Positions 20,656 through 33,027 of a stretch of DNA of 64,000 nt are shown here, in pieces. The position numbers and the translations under genes were made by a program. How positions within the stretch are numbered: position 1 is the first letter of the stretch; each line of letters begins with the position of its first letter. The notes under the pieces are model-generated. The model was not told the origin of the DNA. It did not search any database and saw nothing but the letters and a program-made list of their open reading frames with translations. Source of the stretch: Aphrophora alni (Eukaryota; Arthropoda; Insecta; Hemiptera; Aphrophoridae); assembly GCA_963513935.1 (NCBI GenBank), contig OY740772.1:107667797-107731796 (forward strand), given 5' to 3'.

Positions 20656-21629
20656 TCTTTATAAAAACTATACAATAAAATCTACATTACTACAAATAAA
20701 ATTATGTAATTAGATAATATAACAAGTAAATAACAAATTAGCACAATGATTTATAAAACTATATAAATAAATATTACAAGAGACACAGAATGGGCAAATT
20801 GTAATTTCTATTCACCTTATATAACTTATTTCATTATTCACATTTTATTTTTAAGCTTTTCCAGTTTCAACCGATTTGCTGTTGTTACAAATATTTTTGT
20901 ATGACTGAGAGGTTTTTTGCCTTTAAACAATAAATAAAAACAAAACCTTATTCATATCAAATATATCTTATATAAATTTAAACAATTTAACGATAATAAT
21001 AATTTGTTATAACGTATTATTATAAGAAATTGAAGATGTCTCACAAAAAATTCCGGAAATACAAAATTAAAATTGGAAATAATGTTAAACTATTTGTTTT
21101 ATTGACAAGTTGGCATAATGTCACTGCAAGCTATATTATCGTCACCATAGGCAAACCCATAAAATCCACGCTTTTAATATAGTACAGGTTATATTCAATC
21201 AAATCGTACAGATAAACCATTGAAACAAATATTTGACTTTCATCCTTCTTTGTCACACGATACATTTTTGAATTGGAAGCATTTGATACAATCGGTTTGT
21301 GTCTTAGGCTTAAAAGACATTTTGATTACGGTTGTCCTAACCTATCAGACACACCTATTGCAGGTCCTATGAATCTAGATCAAATCACGCCCTAACCAGT
21401 CTAGTAGCTTACTAAAGCTAAACGAGTTGTATAACTAAATTTGCAGCTTGGAAAGATATATTAAGATAAATCTGTTCACCGTAGCAAAGGTCCTTTTCCA
21501 CTATTGCAGTAGAATATTTGGAATCAGAATGCAGGGTTGATATTGTTTTTTTTTTTTTTTTTTTTAATCACTATTATGGGATTTTGTTGGGAATTTCGAT
21601 TTTATAGTCGTAATCGCATTTAATTGTTA
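20656..21629. other. Unassigned AT-rich sequence with a family 2 fragment
   Basis: Holds a short minus-oriented family 2 end at about 20,901-20,932 ('tgactgagaggttttttgcc') and a 22-T run near 21,546-21,567. Nothing else is supported. Confidence 0.5.
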
Positions 21630-21633
21630 TGAG

Positions 21634-23705
21634 TGTAGCATTTAAATTCAAAAAAGCACTTCCGCCATATAACTTAACTCATTTCGTAAATATACATTCT
21701 ACCTTCCGTCGCTTGACAGATGCTGGCATCTAGCGGCCCGCTCCTAAACCAAGCATCACCTGATACTTGAAACCAAAGTACATTTCGCCGGTCAAGCTAG
21801 CTTCTCGATTACCAGTCCACAGTCTACATGCGATAACAACATGGTCTACATTCTTCATAACTCCGTTAGTTAAAAGTTTTCTTCTTCTCTCAAAATCACC
21901 GTCTTTCAAATACATCATGTTAAATTACAGCTTGTGCGCCTTAGTCTAATAATCTGTTTCAAAAATGTTAAAATTAACCATCATTTTCTCGGTGCTACCT
22001 CACGTGATCTGCGACAGGATTTACCAGGTACTACAACCTTACAGATTTTGTCATATTATAAATTTTGTTAATTTTTAAAATAATTTGTTAATTATCATGT
22101 TTTCTTTAAAATATGTATTTCATGTTTTATTCAATATTCTATTTTCTTTTGAAACTAAATGATTATAAAAAATTTCTTTTCTTAAAACATCATTTACAAA
22201 ATTTTGCAAAGGCACATTTTACGTTTTGAACAATTTTGTGAAATAAGTGCAAACTAGTGTTGAACATTAAATGATCAGAATATGAACTTGTCAAATATAA
22301 AACAATTGAGGAAATTTCTTCTAAATCAGAAAATTTCGTTTTACAGACTTTTGCAAAATCTTACAAGTCTTATACAAGCTTTCTTTTAAACAAAATTAAA
22401 ATATATATAAATAGATTTATAATAATCTAAGAAGCTTTTAAGTACCATCTTAACGAATTTCTGTTATACAACCAATTTTCTTTAATTTTGGCAAATGATC
22501 AGATATTTCTTTAATGATGAACATTAATGCTAAAACATGTCTGATTTTGTACAGACACTAAAAGAACATGTTTTTTTGCTCACAGCTAATATGCTGGTAG
22601 GACAAATAGGAGAAATTGGAGAAATAAAGAAATTCTTGTCTCACATTGCACAAACCAACGAAACATCCTAACAAGTTTCGTCCTGTTGGCAAAACACGTT
22701 TTTTTTTGTATAACGTAACCTCACATTTTCAAGTGCATAAAAGTGATGTCTTTTTCTACAGCTGACTTTACAGAACTTTAACTAACTCATTTTGTATATG
22801 TGCCTAAATTTACTTTCGCAAATATGTGTTCCTTAAGACTATTTTCTAAATGTAGACCTGTGTAGTTAATTATAAAATATATATAAAAAACAATTATTGG
22901 GTGGAGCCTGCATGCAATTTTCGGTCCTAACAACCTCCAAGAGGTTAATTTCCAAATTAAAATAATTGACGTCAATTAACAAAATTTCAAAATTCTAAAT
23001 TTTTTGTTTGTTTAAAATATATAAATTTATTTGGCCAATATAGTTTTTAAGAAATTTTTCAAACCAGTTATATTATGTATCTTTAGTTTAGTGATAAACA
23101 TGTTAACTATAGATATGATTTTTTGAACTTAAAATATCAAACTCTTTTATATTTTGTTAAATTCTGTAATTGTTTAAAAGCAAACTATCGTCCTATAAAC
23201 TAAAAAAGGGAGGGGATAAGTTTTTTTTTCTTTTTTTGAATCTTTTGATTAATTTTTTTTTATTATTATTATACTTTTACATTAAGGGCGTATAATCTTT
23301 TTTTTATTAATTATAATTCTGTGAATTATTAAGCTGTGCTCATTGTTTTTTTTTTTTATTGTTAAATTTTTGTAACTATAAATATCTATATTAAAAGGGG
23401 GGATAAATTTTTAGAATCTGTTGATTAATTTTTTTTTTTTTAATTATTATATGTTACAATTAAGGGCTTATAACTTTTACAATTTATGATACTGTTAATC
23501 ATAAGTTTTTTTTTATTGATCATTTGTGTCAGAATGTCTTTTGTTGTAAATGACAAAGTCTGAATCGCCGAAATTTCTTTCTGCTTTCAATAAACTTGAG
23601 CCTTGTTAATTATTAAACTTGTCTTTGTCTTTTTTTTATTTTTCATTTCTAAACATTGTTACCATTTTGGTTCCGCCTTTATTAAATTTAAGTCCCCTGG
23701 TAACA
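21634..23705 (+). repeat. 5' LTR (2,072 bp)
   Basis: TG...CA ends. A likely polyadenylation signal AATAAA lies at 23,589-23,594, about 110 bp from the end, which would place the R/U5 boundary near there. Its short open frames (for example 21,730-21,918 on minus) recur in the other LTR and have no recognisable family. Confidence 0.92.
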
Positions 23706-23711
23706 TGTTTT

Positions 23712-23722
23712 TGGTAGCAGAG
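23712..23722 (+). other. Primer binding site (initiator Met-tRNA type)
   Basis: TGGTAGCAGAG is complementary to the CCA-terminated 3' end of insect initiator tRNA-Met (...CTCTGCTACCA). It sits 6 bp after the 5' LTR, where minus-strand DNA synthesis is primed in LTR elements. Confidence 0.8.
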
Positions 23723-25784
23723 CGTGGTTAGTTCTAAATCATAGAGTTGTTAATTTTAAATTCTGGAACCCTAGTTAATTTTCAAAATTTTGCATTGGAA
23801 CTATCTAAATTTAAATTCAAAATTTTCTTTGCTAAACAAGGCTCATTTTTATGTTTCGCAGCTTTTCAAATACTGCACAACTGTTGCTGATGAAATTTTT
23901 TTTTAATTTAGTTTAAATATTTAAATCTCTATAAATCTATAGTCTCTTTTTTTATTATTGATTTATTTTATAAACACATTACACAAAAACTTCTAGACCA
24001 ATTTTGATAAAATTTTTTTTTATTATTATTATTTTGTCTACTTAATTATTTTTTTTTTCATATATATATATATTTACATACACTGCACACTAAACATTCA
24101 CTGAATTTGATCCATACAGCGGGCTCATTCGGGAATCCAAAAAAAAAAAAAAAAAAAAAAAATTTAAATAAATAATAAAATCCAAAAATAGTTAAAAACA
24201 AAAAAAAAAAAAAAAATTCAAAAATTTCATTCAAAATTTTCTCGAGTTTTCTTTCGCTTGTCTGTATCAATTCATACTTACACACACACATATATACACA
24301 ACAACTACACTACATTTAATTCTTGAGTCTTTCTCTGGCTTTTTCACCTTTTTGCATCACTTTAAAAGAAATTTTTTTTATTATTATTAAATTACTTGGT
24401 TTATTTTTTTTTATAATCATCAGCAACAATTAGAAATGGCAGTGGATTTGCTGCGATTAGAAAACCTCGTTAAAGAACACGGAGCTTGCTTTTGAATTTT
24501 TTTTTGGTCTTCGTCATCTTGAAAGGAAAATTATTTTTATTTATTTTTTTTTAATTTTATCATCATGGCGGTGGACTGGTTGATGTGGATGGTGCTGCTT
24601 GCTTGATAAATTGAAATGTTGAACTCCTTAATAATATATCATTGTGTGCGAAATTTTTTTTTTTTTTTTTTTCCAAATTACAGGGGCCCAGTTTTTGTAG
24701 GACAACATGGTTGGCCTGTTTGTCTATTCTTTAAATTATTCGGTTGTTTGTCTTTTTATTAGCAGGTCAACATGTTTGTTCCTTAATTAGTTTTTTTGTT
24801 TAGGGTTGAGAAAACCGGAGTTGGGTTTTCCTCACTCATGGGTCACCTTTTTATATACATCTTTAATTTAGCTACACCTTTTTTTACACATCTTTCTTTG
24901 TACATCTTTTTTTTTTGAACACTTATCTTATTTTGATGAAATTTTTTTTTACACAATTTTTTGATTAAATTAAATTCCTTTTTTTTGGGGGCACATGATA
25001 CACATATAAGACCTTAAGTCAAACACCACATGCCCTGCCTTGTGCAGTAAAACAATTTTGACTCCCCAACGTTTCATACTGCTTCTTTGTTTATTTTCAA
25101 AATGTATTATTTGTTTAGACCCTTCAAAATTCTTTTTTCTCACGGAAATTGTTAAGAGCCGTGAATAGTTTAAATTTCTCTTCGTATGGGAGAAGAGGAA
25201 TTTAAAAATAACGACGCTGAGCATGATCTGACCTAATTGGCTTCAGGAGTTTTTCATTTATTTTTATTTATTTTTATAATTTAATGTTAAGGTCGGCTCA
25301 GAGGATACTCCCCCCCGTCTGAGTCCGACCTTTCCTGCAATGCCATGTGCTATGCACTTTTCCCTCCCCTGGTCCCCGGAGTGGTCACCTCCACTTGGTT
25401 TCCCGAGGTGCCACTCCACCCCTTTTCCCCACGTACCTTAGAGTACAAAGTCAGTTCATGCACAGCAATGTCGACCTTTGCGTCACCCTTCAGCTCTTTC
25501 TGTCCTGGGCTTATCCCAAAGATAGGTAGGAAGAGCTGAGACGCTATAGAAATTTCAAAATTTAATAAGTAAGTGCCGAAGGAGGCTACACCCTAGAGTG
25601 GTGATTATTAAAGCATTATGAAGCGTTGTTTCTATCAGGTGCCCCGTTTCAAAATTTTGCGGGAGGCCCTTCTGGCCCCTTCTTTAGAATCTTCTGGAGG
25701 CCCTTCTGGCCCTTTGCACCTTTTTCAAAATTTTGCGGGAGGCCCTTCTGGCCTCTTTTCTGACTACACCCTAACTCCGTCTTT

Positions 25785-25798
25785 CGGGGGGGGAGAGC
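25785..25798 (+). other. Polypurine tract
   Basis: CGGGGGGGGAGAGC lies immediately before the TGTAGCA start of the 3' LTR, the expected position and composition for the plus-strand primer. Confidence 0.8.
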
Positions 25799-27869
25799 TG
25801 TAGCATTTAAATTCAAAAAAGCACTTCCGCCATATAACTTAACTCATTTCGTAAATATACATTCTACCTTCCGTCGCTTGACAGATGCTGGCATCTAGCG
25901 GCCCGCTCCTAAACCAAGCATCACCTGATACTTGAAACCAAAGTACATTTCGCCGGTCAAGCTAGCTTCTCGATTACCAGTCCACAGTCTACATGCGATA
26001 ACAACATGGTCTACATTCTTCATAACTCCGTTAGTTAAAAGTTTTCTTCTTCTCTCAAAATCACCGTCTTTCAAATACATCATGTTAAATTACAGCTTGT
26101 GCGCCTTAGTCTAATAATCTGTTTCAAAAATGTTAAAATTAACCATCATTTTCTCGGTGCTACCTCACGTGATCTGCGACAGGATTTACCAGGTACTACA
26201 ACCTTACAGATTTTGTCATATTATAAATTTTGTTAATTTTTAAAATAATTTGTTAATTATCATGTTTTCTTTAAAATATGTATTTCATGTTTTATTCAAT
26301 ATTCTATTTTCTTTTGAAACTAAATGATTATAAAAAATTTCTTTTCTTAAAACATCATTTACAAAATTTTGCAAAGGCACATTTTACGTTTTGAACAATT
26401 TTGTGAAATAAGTGCAAACTAGTGTTGAACATTAAATGATCAGAATATGAACTTGTCAAATATAAAACAATTGAGGAAATTTCTTCTAAATCAGAAAATT
26501 TCGTTTTACAGACTTTTGCAAAATCTTACAAGTCTTATACAAGCTTTCTTTTAAACAAAATTAAAATATATATAAATAGATTTATAATAATCTAAGAAGC
26601 TTTTAAGTACCATCTTAACGAATTTCTGTTATACAACCAATTTTCTTTAATTTTGGCAAATGATCAGATATTTCTTTAATGATGAACATTAATGCTAAAA
26701 CATGTCTGATTTTGTACAGACACTAAAAGAACATGTTTTTTTGCTCACAGCTAATATGCTGGTAGGACAAATAGGAGAAATTGGAGAAATAAAGAAATTC
26801 TTGTCTCACATTGCACAAACCAACGAAACATCCTAACAAGTTTCGTCCTGTTGGCAAAACACGTTTTTTTTTGTATAACGTAACCTCACATTTTCAAGTG
26901 CATAAAAGTGATGTCTTTTTCTACAGCTGACTTTACAGAACTTTAACTAACTCATTTTGTATATGTGCCTAAATTTACTTTCGCAAATATGTGTTCCTTA
27001 AGACTATTTTCTAAATGTAGACCTGTGTAGTTAATTATAAAATATATATAAAAAACAATTATTGGGTGGAGCCTGCATGCAATTTTCGGTCCTAACAACC
27101 TCCAAGAGGTTAATTTCCAAATTAAAATAATTGACGTCAATTAACAAAATTTCAAAATTCTAAATTTTTTGTTTGTTTAAAATATATAAATTTATTTGGC
27201 CAATATAGTTTTTAAGAAATTTTTCAAACCAGTTATATTATGTATCTTTAGTTTAGTGATAAACATGTTAACTATAGATATGATTTTTTGAACTTAAAAT
27301 ATCAAACTCTTTTATATTTTGTTAAATTCTGTAATTGTTTAAAAGCAAACTATCGTCCTATAAACTAAAAAAGGGAGGGGATAAGTTTTTTTTTCTTTTT
27401 TTGAATCTTTTGATTAATTTTTTTTTATTATTATTATACTTTTACATTAAGGGCGTATAATCTTTTTTTTATTAATTATAATTCTGTGAATTATTAAGCT
27501 GTGCTCATTGTTTTTTTTTTTATTGTTAAATTTTTGTAACTATAAATATCTATATTAAAAGGGGGGATAAATTTTTAGAATCTGTTGATTAATTTTTTTT
27601 TTTTTAATTATTATATGTTACAATTAAGGGCTTATAACTTTTACAATTTATGATACTGTTAATCATAAGTTTTTTTTTATTGATCATTTGTGTCAGAATG
27701 TCTTTTGTTGTAAATGACAAAGTCTGAATCGCCGAAATTTCTTTCTGCTTTCAATAAACTTGAGCCTTGTTAATTATTAAACTTGTCTTTGTCTTTTTTT
27801 TATTTTTCATTTCTAAACATTGTTACCATTTTGGTTCCGCCTTTATTAAATTTAAGTCCCCTGGTAACA
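25799..27869 (+). repeat. 3' LTR (2,071 bp)
   Basis: Near-identical to the 5' LTR. The one difference I found is a T-run one base shorter (11 against 12 T after CATTG). AATAAA lies at 27,753-27,758. It ends GGTAACA at 27,869. Confidence 0.92.
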
Positions 27870-28019
27870 TGAGTATAGTAATAATTAAATTATAATACAA
27901 TAGCATTAATTAATTTAAATTTCAATAATAATAAAGTGTACAATCATCAGTCAATATATATAAAACAATTAAAATATAACAATGAAAATTTTGATTGATG
28001 AAATCAAGATGGAATAGTG

Positions 28020-28330
28020 AAAGAGGAAATTTTTATAAGTAAATATATGAAAAATAAATTTAAATCTTTAGTTTACCTAGAATTTTTGGGATATTTATTT
28101 ATAAATTTTGAAAAGTTGCCTTCATTTTCCAACATGGCGGCAGACTTAGTTCCTTTAAAAAGCATTACGAATTTTTCAATGGAACATGCAATTTTAAGAG
28201 ATTTTTATTCTTGTATATTTTCTGATAAACTAAACCGTTCACAATCTATGAAAGATGTACATTTATTATTTACTCAAATTGTATTTTGTGCTTATAATTA
28301 TTTTTTTAACATCTTGGGTAAAACTATATA
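28020..28330 (+). repeat. Family 3 dispersed repeat
   Basis: Shares with 50,792-51,058 and 29,170-29,420 (both inverted) a core that reads as 'gaaaagttgcc', 'ccaacatggcggcagactta', then 'tctgataaactaaaccgttc'. A 104-codon frame crosses it. The other copies keep only part of this frame (KLP.FSNMAA.LV), so I treat it as repeat sequence, not a gene. Confidence 0.7.
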
Positions 28331-28678
28331 GTTTTCTAGGATATAAGCCAGACCTAATTGTGTATTTTAAACAAATATTTCACTTATAAAATCTACACTC
28401 AAACAATTGCATCGGGTATGTTCAGGTCTGAAATTAACAATAGTTTGAATACGACAACGTTAAAGTATTAATTACGTATTCTAAAAAAAAAACGATATGT
28501 AAAGAAAGGTTAAACTAAAAAATGAATTCATTAAACAAACTGAGTTTTATTTTCATAAAGTAAGGACAATATTGCTTAAAATAGATTTGCAATGTGTCCA
28601 CCATCAGTTTAAAAAGCATGTGCTCTTTTGTAGACATCCCTTACAGAACATAAGAGCTAGACGTAAAATAAAATACAA
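28331..28678. other. Unassigned AT-rich sequence
   Basis: No feature supported. Confidence 0.4.
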
Positions 28679-29130
28679 ATTCAAATAACCTGTTCTGTCC
28701 TACTTTCTGCAGGCCTTTATATCTTTATCCCAAATTGAAAATAAAATTTGATAAATTAATATTGTTTACTCTTAACTTTAGGACAAAAAATATAATTTCT
28801 TATAGAATATTAGAAAACATGGTATTTAAATGTGTGGAAGTGTATTTTATTAAAGGATTTTATTTCTCTACCCTACCTAAAAACATTTGTATTGGGCTTC
28901 AATAATGATTAATACATACCAGGTATAGACTGTTTTTAGGTATTCAAATAACTTGTCTGTCCTATTTTCTGTAGAATATCTTACTTTTATACCAAATTGA
29001 AAATAAAAGTTTATAAATTATATATTTTTTATTTTACATTTGAGGTAAAACTGGTTTCATGTATTCAAATAACCTCTCTCCCTTATATTCTGTTAGAAAT
29101 TGTATTTTTCTCTCAAATTGAAGATAAACA
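28679..29130 (+). repeat. Three degenerate copies of a ~70-110 bp motif
   Basis: ATTCAAATAAC-YTGTCTGTCC-like starts occur at 28,679, 28,942 and 29,063, each followed by 'ttctgtag'- or 'ttctgcag'-type sequence and 'caaattgaaaataaa'. The spacing is irregular (263 and 121 bp). Confidence 0.65.
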
Positions 29131-29169
29131 AAATAATAAAAGCATCCATTTAAATTTCTAATTTTCATA

Positions 29170-29420
29170 GGCTGTAAATTCTAAACAATTCGCTTTATCA
29201 AAATATAGCCCAAAAAGAAACAAGTCTTCAAAATATGATGATGCTCATTAAAAAAAATTAAATTGGCTTCCATATTGGAGAATAACGGTGATTTAAAAAA
29301 CAATTCGAAGGTATTTTCAAATTCCATAGAAAAGTTTCTTCATTTAAAGTGTTTTGTATCTCTTATAGTTTTAGAGATCTTAGTGGCAGCCATCTTAAAT
29401 GAATACTCGTGTATATTATA
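29170..29420 (-). repeat. Family 3 dispersed repeat
   Basis: Same order as the copy at 50,792-51,058: 'gtaaattctaaa', 'ccatattggaga', 'tctcttatagttttagagat', 'agccatctt'. Confidence 0.7.
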
Positions 29421-29762
29421 AACAATTTAGAACAAAACCAACATCTAAGACGTGTTTATTTTTTTAAATCATTCTTTTCTTCTTAAAAGGAATGCACGAT
29501 TGCCTCCATTGATATCTGACCAACTCCAAAATAGAATACACCTGATCAGGTAACCTTGATTTGATTTTTACAAAGATCAAAGCTTATTCTTCTACCAGGC
29601 CTATTTATCTAAATATATCGAAATTTATTAAACTATATCGATAGCGTAACAAAGTATATTTGAATGCATATAACGAGCAAGTCGAAATATATTAACATTT
29701 GTCAAATATATCGAAGTATATCAAAGAGTAAAAAATAAATCTAAATATAACAAATATATCGA

Positions 29763-29812
<50 letters not shown>

Positions 29813-30643
29813 TGACAACTGAATATTGTATTGTCATTTCACTTACGACAATGAGCAAAATTCCATCTTTCTTTGACGACGAATGAGTTTTACGAATTAA
29901 GATTGCAAGATTTGATGACAAACAAACACTGAAGCAAGTTTAAGAAAAACGTGAGTTCGCAATGAACTTTTAATGTACAACAGACATTATTTCATAAATT
30001 AAGAAAATGACTATTCTGGTTTTACTGTTCGCAATGGCAAATTAAACTAACTACAATACACCCAAAGTAAATTGTAACTATTTATTTGTAATTTATTCAT
30101 AATTTCTTTATTAATTTAACCATGTGATTTCGCAGTATGAACACAAAAATTTAAACTTAAGTAGTATCAAGTGAACATTCAACTTCCAGTACAATAAATT
30201 CGTATTGTCTGTTCCTCCATTGTTCCTCGTCTATTGTTGCAGGTACATTGTTCACGGCACGTGTCATTGTTCGATAATGGCGAAGATGAACCGATTTAAA
30301 TGGATCGAGTGGACGATTGTTCACATTTTAAATTCCGATTCAGTTGTCAGAAAGATATAATCAAACTGTATAAATAATAAATACAAAAAGTAAATATCGC
30401 GTTGACGGTGAAAACAGAAAGTAATTGTTGAAGGGAAAATTTAGAAATTTAAAATTAAAACAAATTACCTTTTAATTAATGAAACAGATTTCTTGAAAGA
30501 TGTTTTTTTTGGTTGGGAAAATTGTACAAACAATGTACAAATTTAATAACGAATGGTTGGCTTTTTTCATATGAGAAAGGAGCCAGTAAGGCATTATATA
30601 GCAGTACATTATAGGCATTAAATAACAACCTATAATATGTAAA
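29421..30643. other. AT-rich sequence with one microsatellite
   Basis: Contains (AT)n at 29,766-29,809 and a diffuse patch of 'aaatatatcgaa' repeats at 29,610-29,770. No gene is supported. Confidence 0.5.
29766..29809. repeat. (AT)n microsatellite
   Basis: About 22 uninterrupted units. Confidence 0.95.
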
Positions 30644-30645
30644 CA

Positions 30646-30694
<49 letters not shown>
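30644..30694. repeat. (TA)n microsatellite
   Basis: About 25 uninterrupted units. Confidence 0.95.
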
Positions 30695-30697
<3 letters not shown>

Positions 30698-31174
30698 ATG
30701 TTATTATTAATGTTTTTTACAATGAATCATTTATAAGATACAGTATTCAAATATTTTTGATAATATCTTATTCCATGACGTCAGCGATACTTAAAATTTA
30801 AATTCTAAAATCATCAAAAATTATTAGATAAAAGTAATTAGTGTAGTTAGATATTTTATAATGAAATATTACTCCGAGAAAATTAATTCAAAAAAATATT
30901 GGGTAGCAATAAGTTACCATTTAAAAGTTTACAGCTCCACCCCATTGACTCCACTCTTATAGAAGGATAGAAATGTAAAATTTACAAAAAGTTTGATCTC
31001 ATACTTCAATTAAATTAATATATATTCATTTTTTTATTGCAGTTATTAAAAGTGGGAGGAAGATAACCCACATCTACTTTCTATATTAAATTATATAATA
31101 TATATATATTTCTATGCTATATTTACTAAAATATACCAAAACAGGTTGATAGGAGTCATCACAGTATTAACTTA

Positions 31175-31860
31175 CTTATAATGCAATACACGCAAATCCT
31201 CTATATGTACCCCAAAAAATTTATATCTTGGGCCTTTTTACGAAATTTCAAATTGTATTGGAAGATCAAGAGGTCTTATCTATTCGTTTAAAACAGTTAC
31301 AAAGATTTTCTGGACATCGTAATAGTGATTACCATTCCTATTACAACTTTCTTAACGTTGTAGATGTGTATATATTATAAGGTCTCCGCTCGCTTTGCTC
31401 GTGTCAGTGTCTCGGATCTCGTAACAAAGCTCTACGTATGTGATGAAGTCTCCACTCGCTACGGTCGTTCTAACTATATACACATTAACTAATAACACAT
31501 TTTGGGGGGGGAGGGCAGTGTTCTTATTAGATTTCTGACAATAACTTCGCTATTTGTCATCGTAGTGTGATAAGTTGGGTATCATTACATCCAGAATTGA
31601 AATTTGCAAATTGGTAACTAATTAAATGTGTTGTAATTTAAATAATAGACGAGACATGAATAAAAAAAGGTTTAAAATAGCAGCCATCTTGTCATTTATT
31701 TCGATTTTTCTAATTTCAATAGATTTTCTATATGAGAGCATACTATACCGAATTTCATGTTCCGATATCTGCGAACAGAAAAAAACGGAATTCCATATTG
31801 ACCGCATATTTCGTAAAGTAACACAAAATAAAAAAGAAAAAGATTCAATTAGAGAATATG
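31175..31860 (+). repeat. Family 1 dispersed repeat (copy 4)
   Basis: Landmarks from the 5' part ('caaatcctctatatg', 'attggaagatcaagaggtct', 'gtttaaaacagttacaaa') through CTCGCTTTGCTCGTGTCAG, 'ctgacaataacttcgctatt', 'gacgagacatgaataaa' and 'tatgagagcatactata'. The last part, including the CpG-rich block, is missing. Confidence 0.85.
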
Positions 31861-32327
31861 TATATAACTAAACTGTAAACTCGTACTTGATATAAATAAC
31901 AATAAAGCAATGATTTGGAATTACAGTTCGAAACATGGCAACAAACCATTACAGAAAGTCATTTGTTTATAAATTACAGTTCCGATGGTGAAGATCCTAT
32001 AAATAAAGGTGAAGCGAACACAATGTGTATAAAATGAATGCTCTCAAGTCGAGATAAAGGTTAATGTGTGCATGTATGTAGGTTAGCTTGTAAAGCAGTG
32101 GCCCCGATACCACACTCCGCAAAAGGCGATCGCAAGGACGTTGAAACCACATTCTCGATAAGCTAAGAACATTCCCCTTTCTTGTGCAATCCCTACCTGC
32201 CTGGTCTACCTTTCTCTTAGCTCTACAATTATTTATTTAGTGTCCGTTTTGTTCCTGGAGACAAATTTTGACAAGTTTTTTTTGTTGTTGTTTTGGGTAT
32301 TTAGTTATTGACAAGTGAAAGTTGAGT

Positions 32328-32330
<3 letters not shown>
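31861..32330. other. Unassigned sequence
   Basis: A short GC-richer patch at 32,095-32,175 has no long open frame. Confidence 0.35.

Positions 32331-32369
<39 letters not shown>
32331..32369. repeat. (GA)n microsatellite
   Basis: Uninterrupted GA units following GTGAGTGAGA. Confidence 0.95.
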
Positions 32370-32371
<2 letters not shown>

Positions 32372-32433
32372 TTACGTTACGTATAGAAATAAATGTATAT
32401 TAAATATTGAGCTTGACTTATGAGAAAAATTAT

Positions 32434-32647
32434 ACAGTATAACAAACACACAGAACACAATTCTCACAAAAAATACGCCTAAAGTAGGCCTATTAGACGC
32501 GTTTCAACGACAAGTTATATAACTATAATTATAGTTTGATTGATTTAGCTCGTGTATCACTGAAGAGGACGACCTTGTCGTTGAAACGCGTCTGATACTT
32601 AGGCGTATTTTTTGTGAGAATTGTGTTCTGTGTGTTTGTTATACTGT
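32434..32647. mobile_element. 214-bp foldback (MITE-like) element
   Basis: Arms of about 70-75 bp. The left begins ACAGTATAACAAACACACAG and continues through 'aaaaaatacgcctaa' and 'gacgcgtttcaacgacaag'; the right is the reverse complement with small indels, including an extra 'taggccta' on the left. The same design (CACTGAAGAGG or CGCTGAAGATGG beside an inverted arm) occurs at 47,953-48,183. Confidence 0.85.
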
Positions 32648-32914
32648 AAGAAATAAATGGATTAAGAAAGTAAGTGTGGACATTGTTAAAATAGTTCATT
32701 TAAGTTAAGCGGTAAAACACAGTAGAAGGTATTGTTTTTTTCCCCTCTACTTTATTTTGTTGTGATTTATTCAAAGAAACGTTTGTTTTTCAGTTAATTT
32801 TATATTTCTTTGTTTGTATCAGTATTCAGTTTATTTCTCACCCCCACAGAATGATGATTGTTAAGGTCGTATTATTGTGGTTGTGTAAGAAGCTTGATAC
32901 CCCCCCGTATTTTT

Positions 32915-32950
32915 TAAAGTCGAAAAGGTCATCATCGTCATATAAAAAAA
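32915..32950 (+). repeat. Family 2 terminal fragment
   Basis: 'aaggtcatcatcgtcatata' matches the family 2 left end. The rest is absent. Confidence 0.5.
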
Positions 32951-32963
32951 TAATGACGAATGT

Positions 32964-33027
32964 AAATTCTAGTTTTTGCTACCAATTTAAATATATATAT
33001 TTAAATTGGTAGCAAAAACTAGAATTT
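32964..33027. repeat. Perfect 64-bp palindrome
   Basis: Two 32-bp halves, each the exact reverse complement of the other with no spacer, centred between 32,995 and 32,996 in an ATATATAT core. The outer arms read AAATTCTAGTTTTTGCTACC and its complement. Confidence 0.97.

Larger units (their letters stand above)
23706..25798 (+). other. Internal region of the LTR element, non-coding
   Basis: T-rich and A-rich runs fill the first 1.5 kb. A GC-richer block follows from about 25,290. Within it, AGGCCCTTCTGGCC is repeated three times (25,664, 25,698 and 25,740), two copies preceded by CAAAATTTTGCGGG. Short open frames at 25,345-25,539 and 25,618-25,803 have no retroviral-type motifs. The GC-rich block may be a packaging or structural RNA region, but that is inference. 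Confidence 0.75.
21630..27873 (+). mobile_element. Non-autonomous LTR retrotransposon (LARD-like), with TGAG target duplication
   Basis: The element body is 21,634-27,869. It has two long terminal direct repeats (2,072 and 2,071 bp) beginning TGTAGCA and ending GGTAACA, flanked by TGAG at 21,630-21,633 and 27,870-27,873. A tRNA-iMet-type primer binding site starts 6 bp inside the 5' LTR and a G-rich purine tract abuts the 3' LTR. The 2.09-kb interior has no gag, protease, reverse transcriptase or integrase frame. It therefore depends on enzymes supplied by another element and matches the large retrotransposon derivative (LARD) class. The LTRs appear identical apart from one base in a T run, so the insertion looks young. 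Confidence 0.92.

Noticed and set aside
21730..21918. 62-codon minus frame repeated at 25,895-26,083
   Set aside because: Identical because it lies in the two LTRs. No retroviral or host family is recognisable, and it runs antisense to the element.
28017..28331. 104-codon plus-strand frame
   Set aside because: Lies in family 3. The other copies retain only a short stretch of similar residues and otherwise break the frame.
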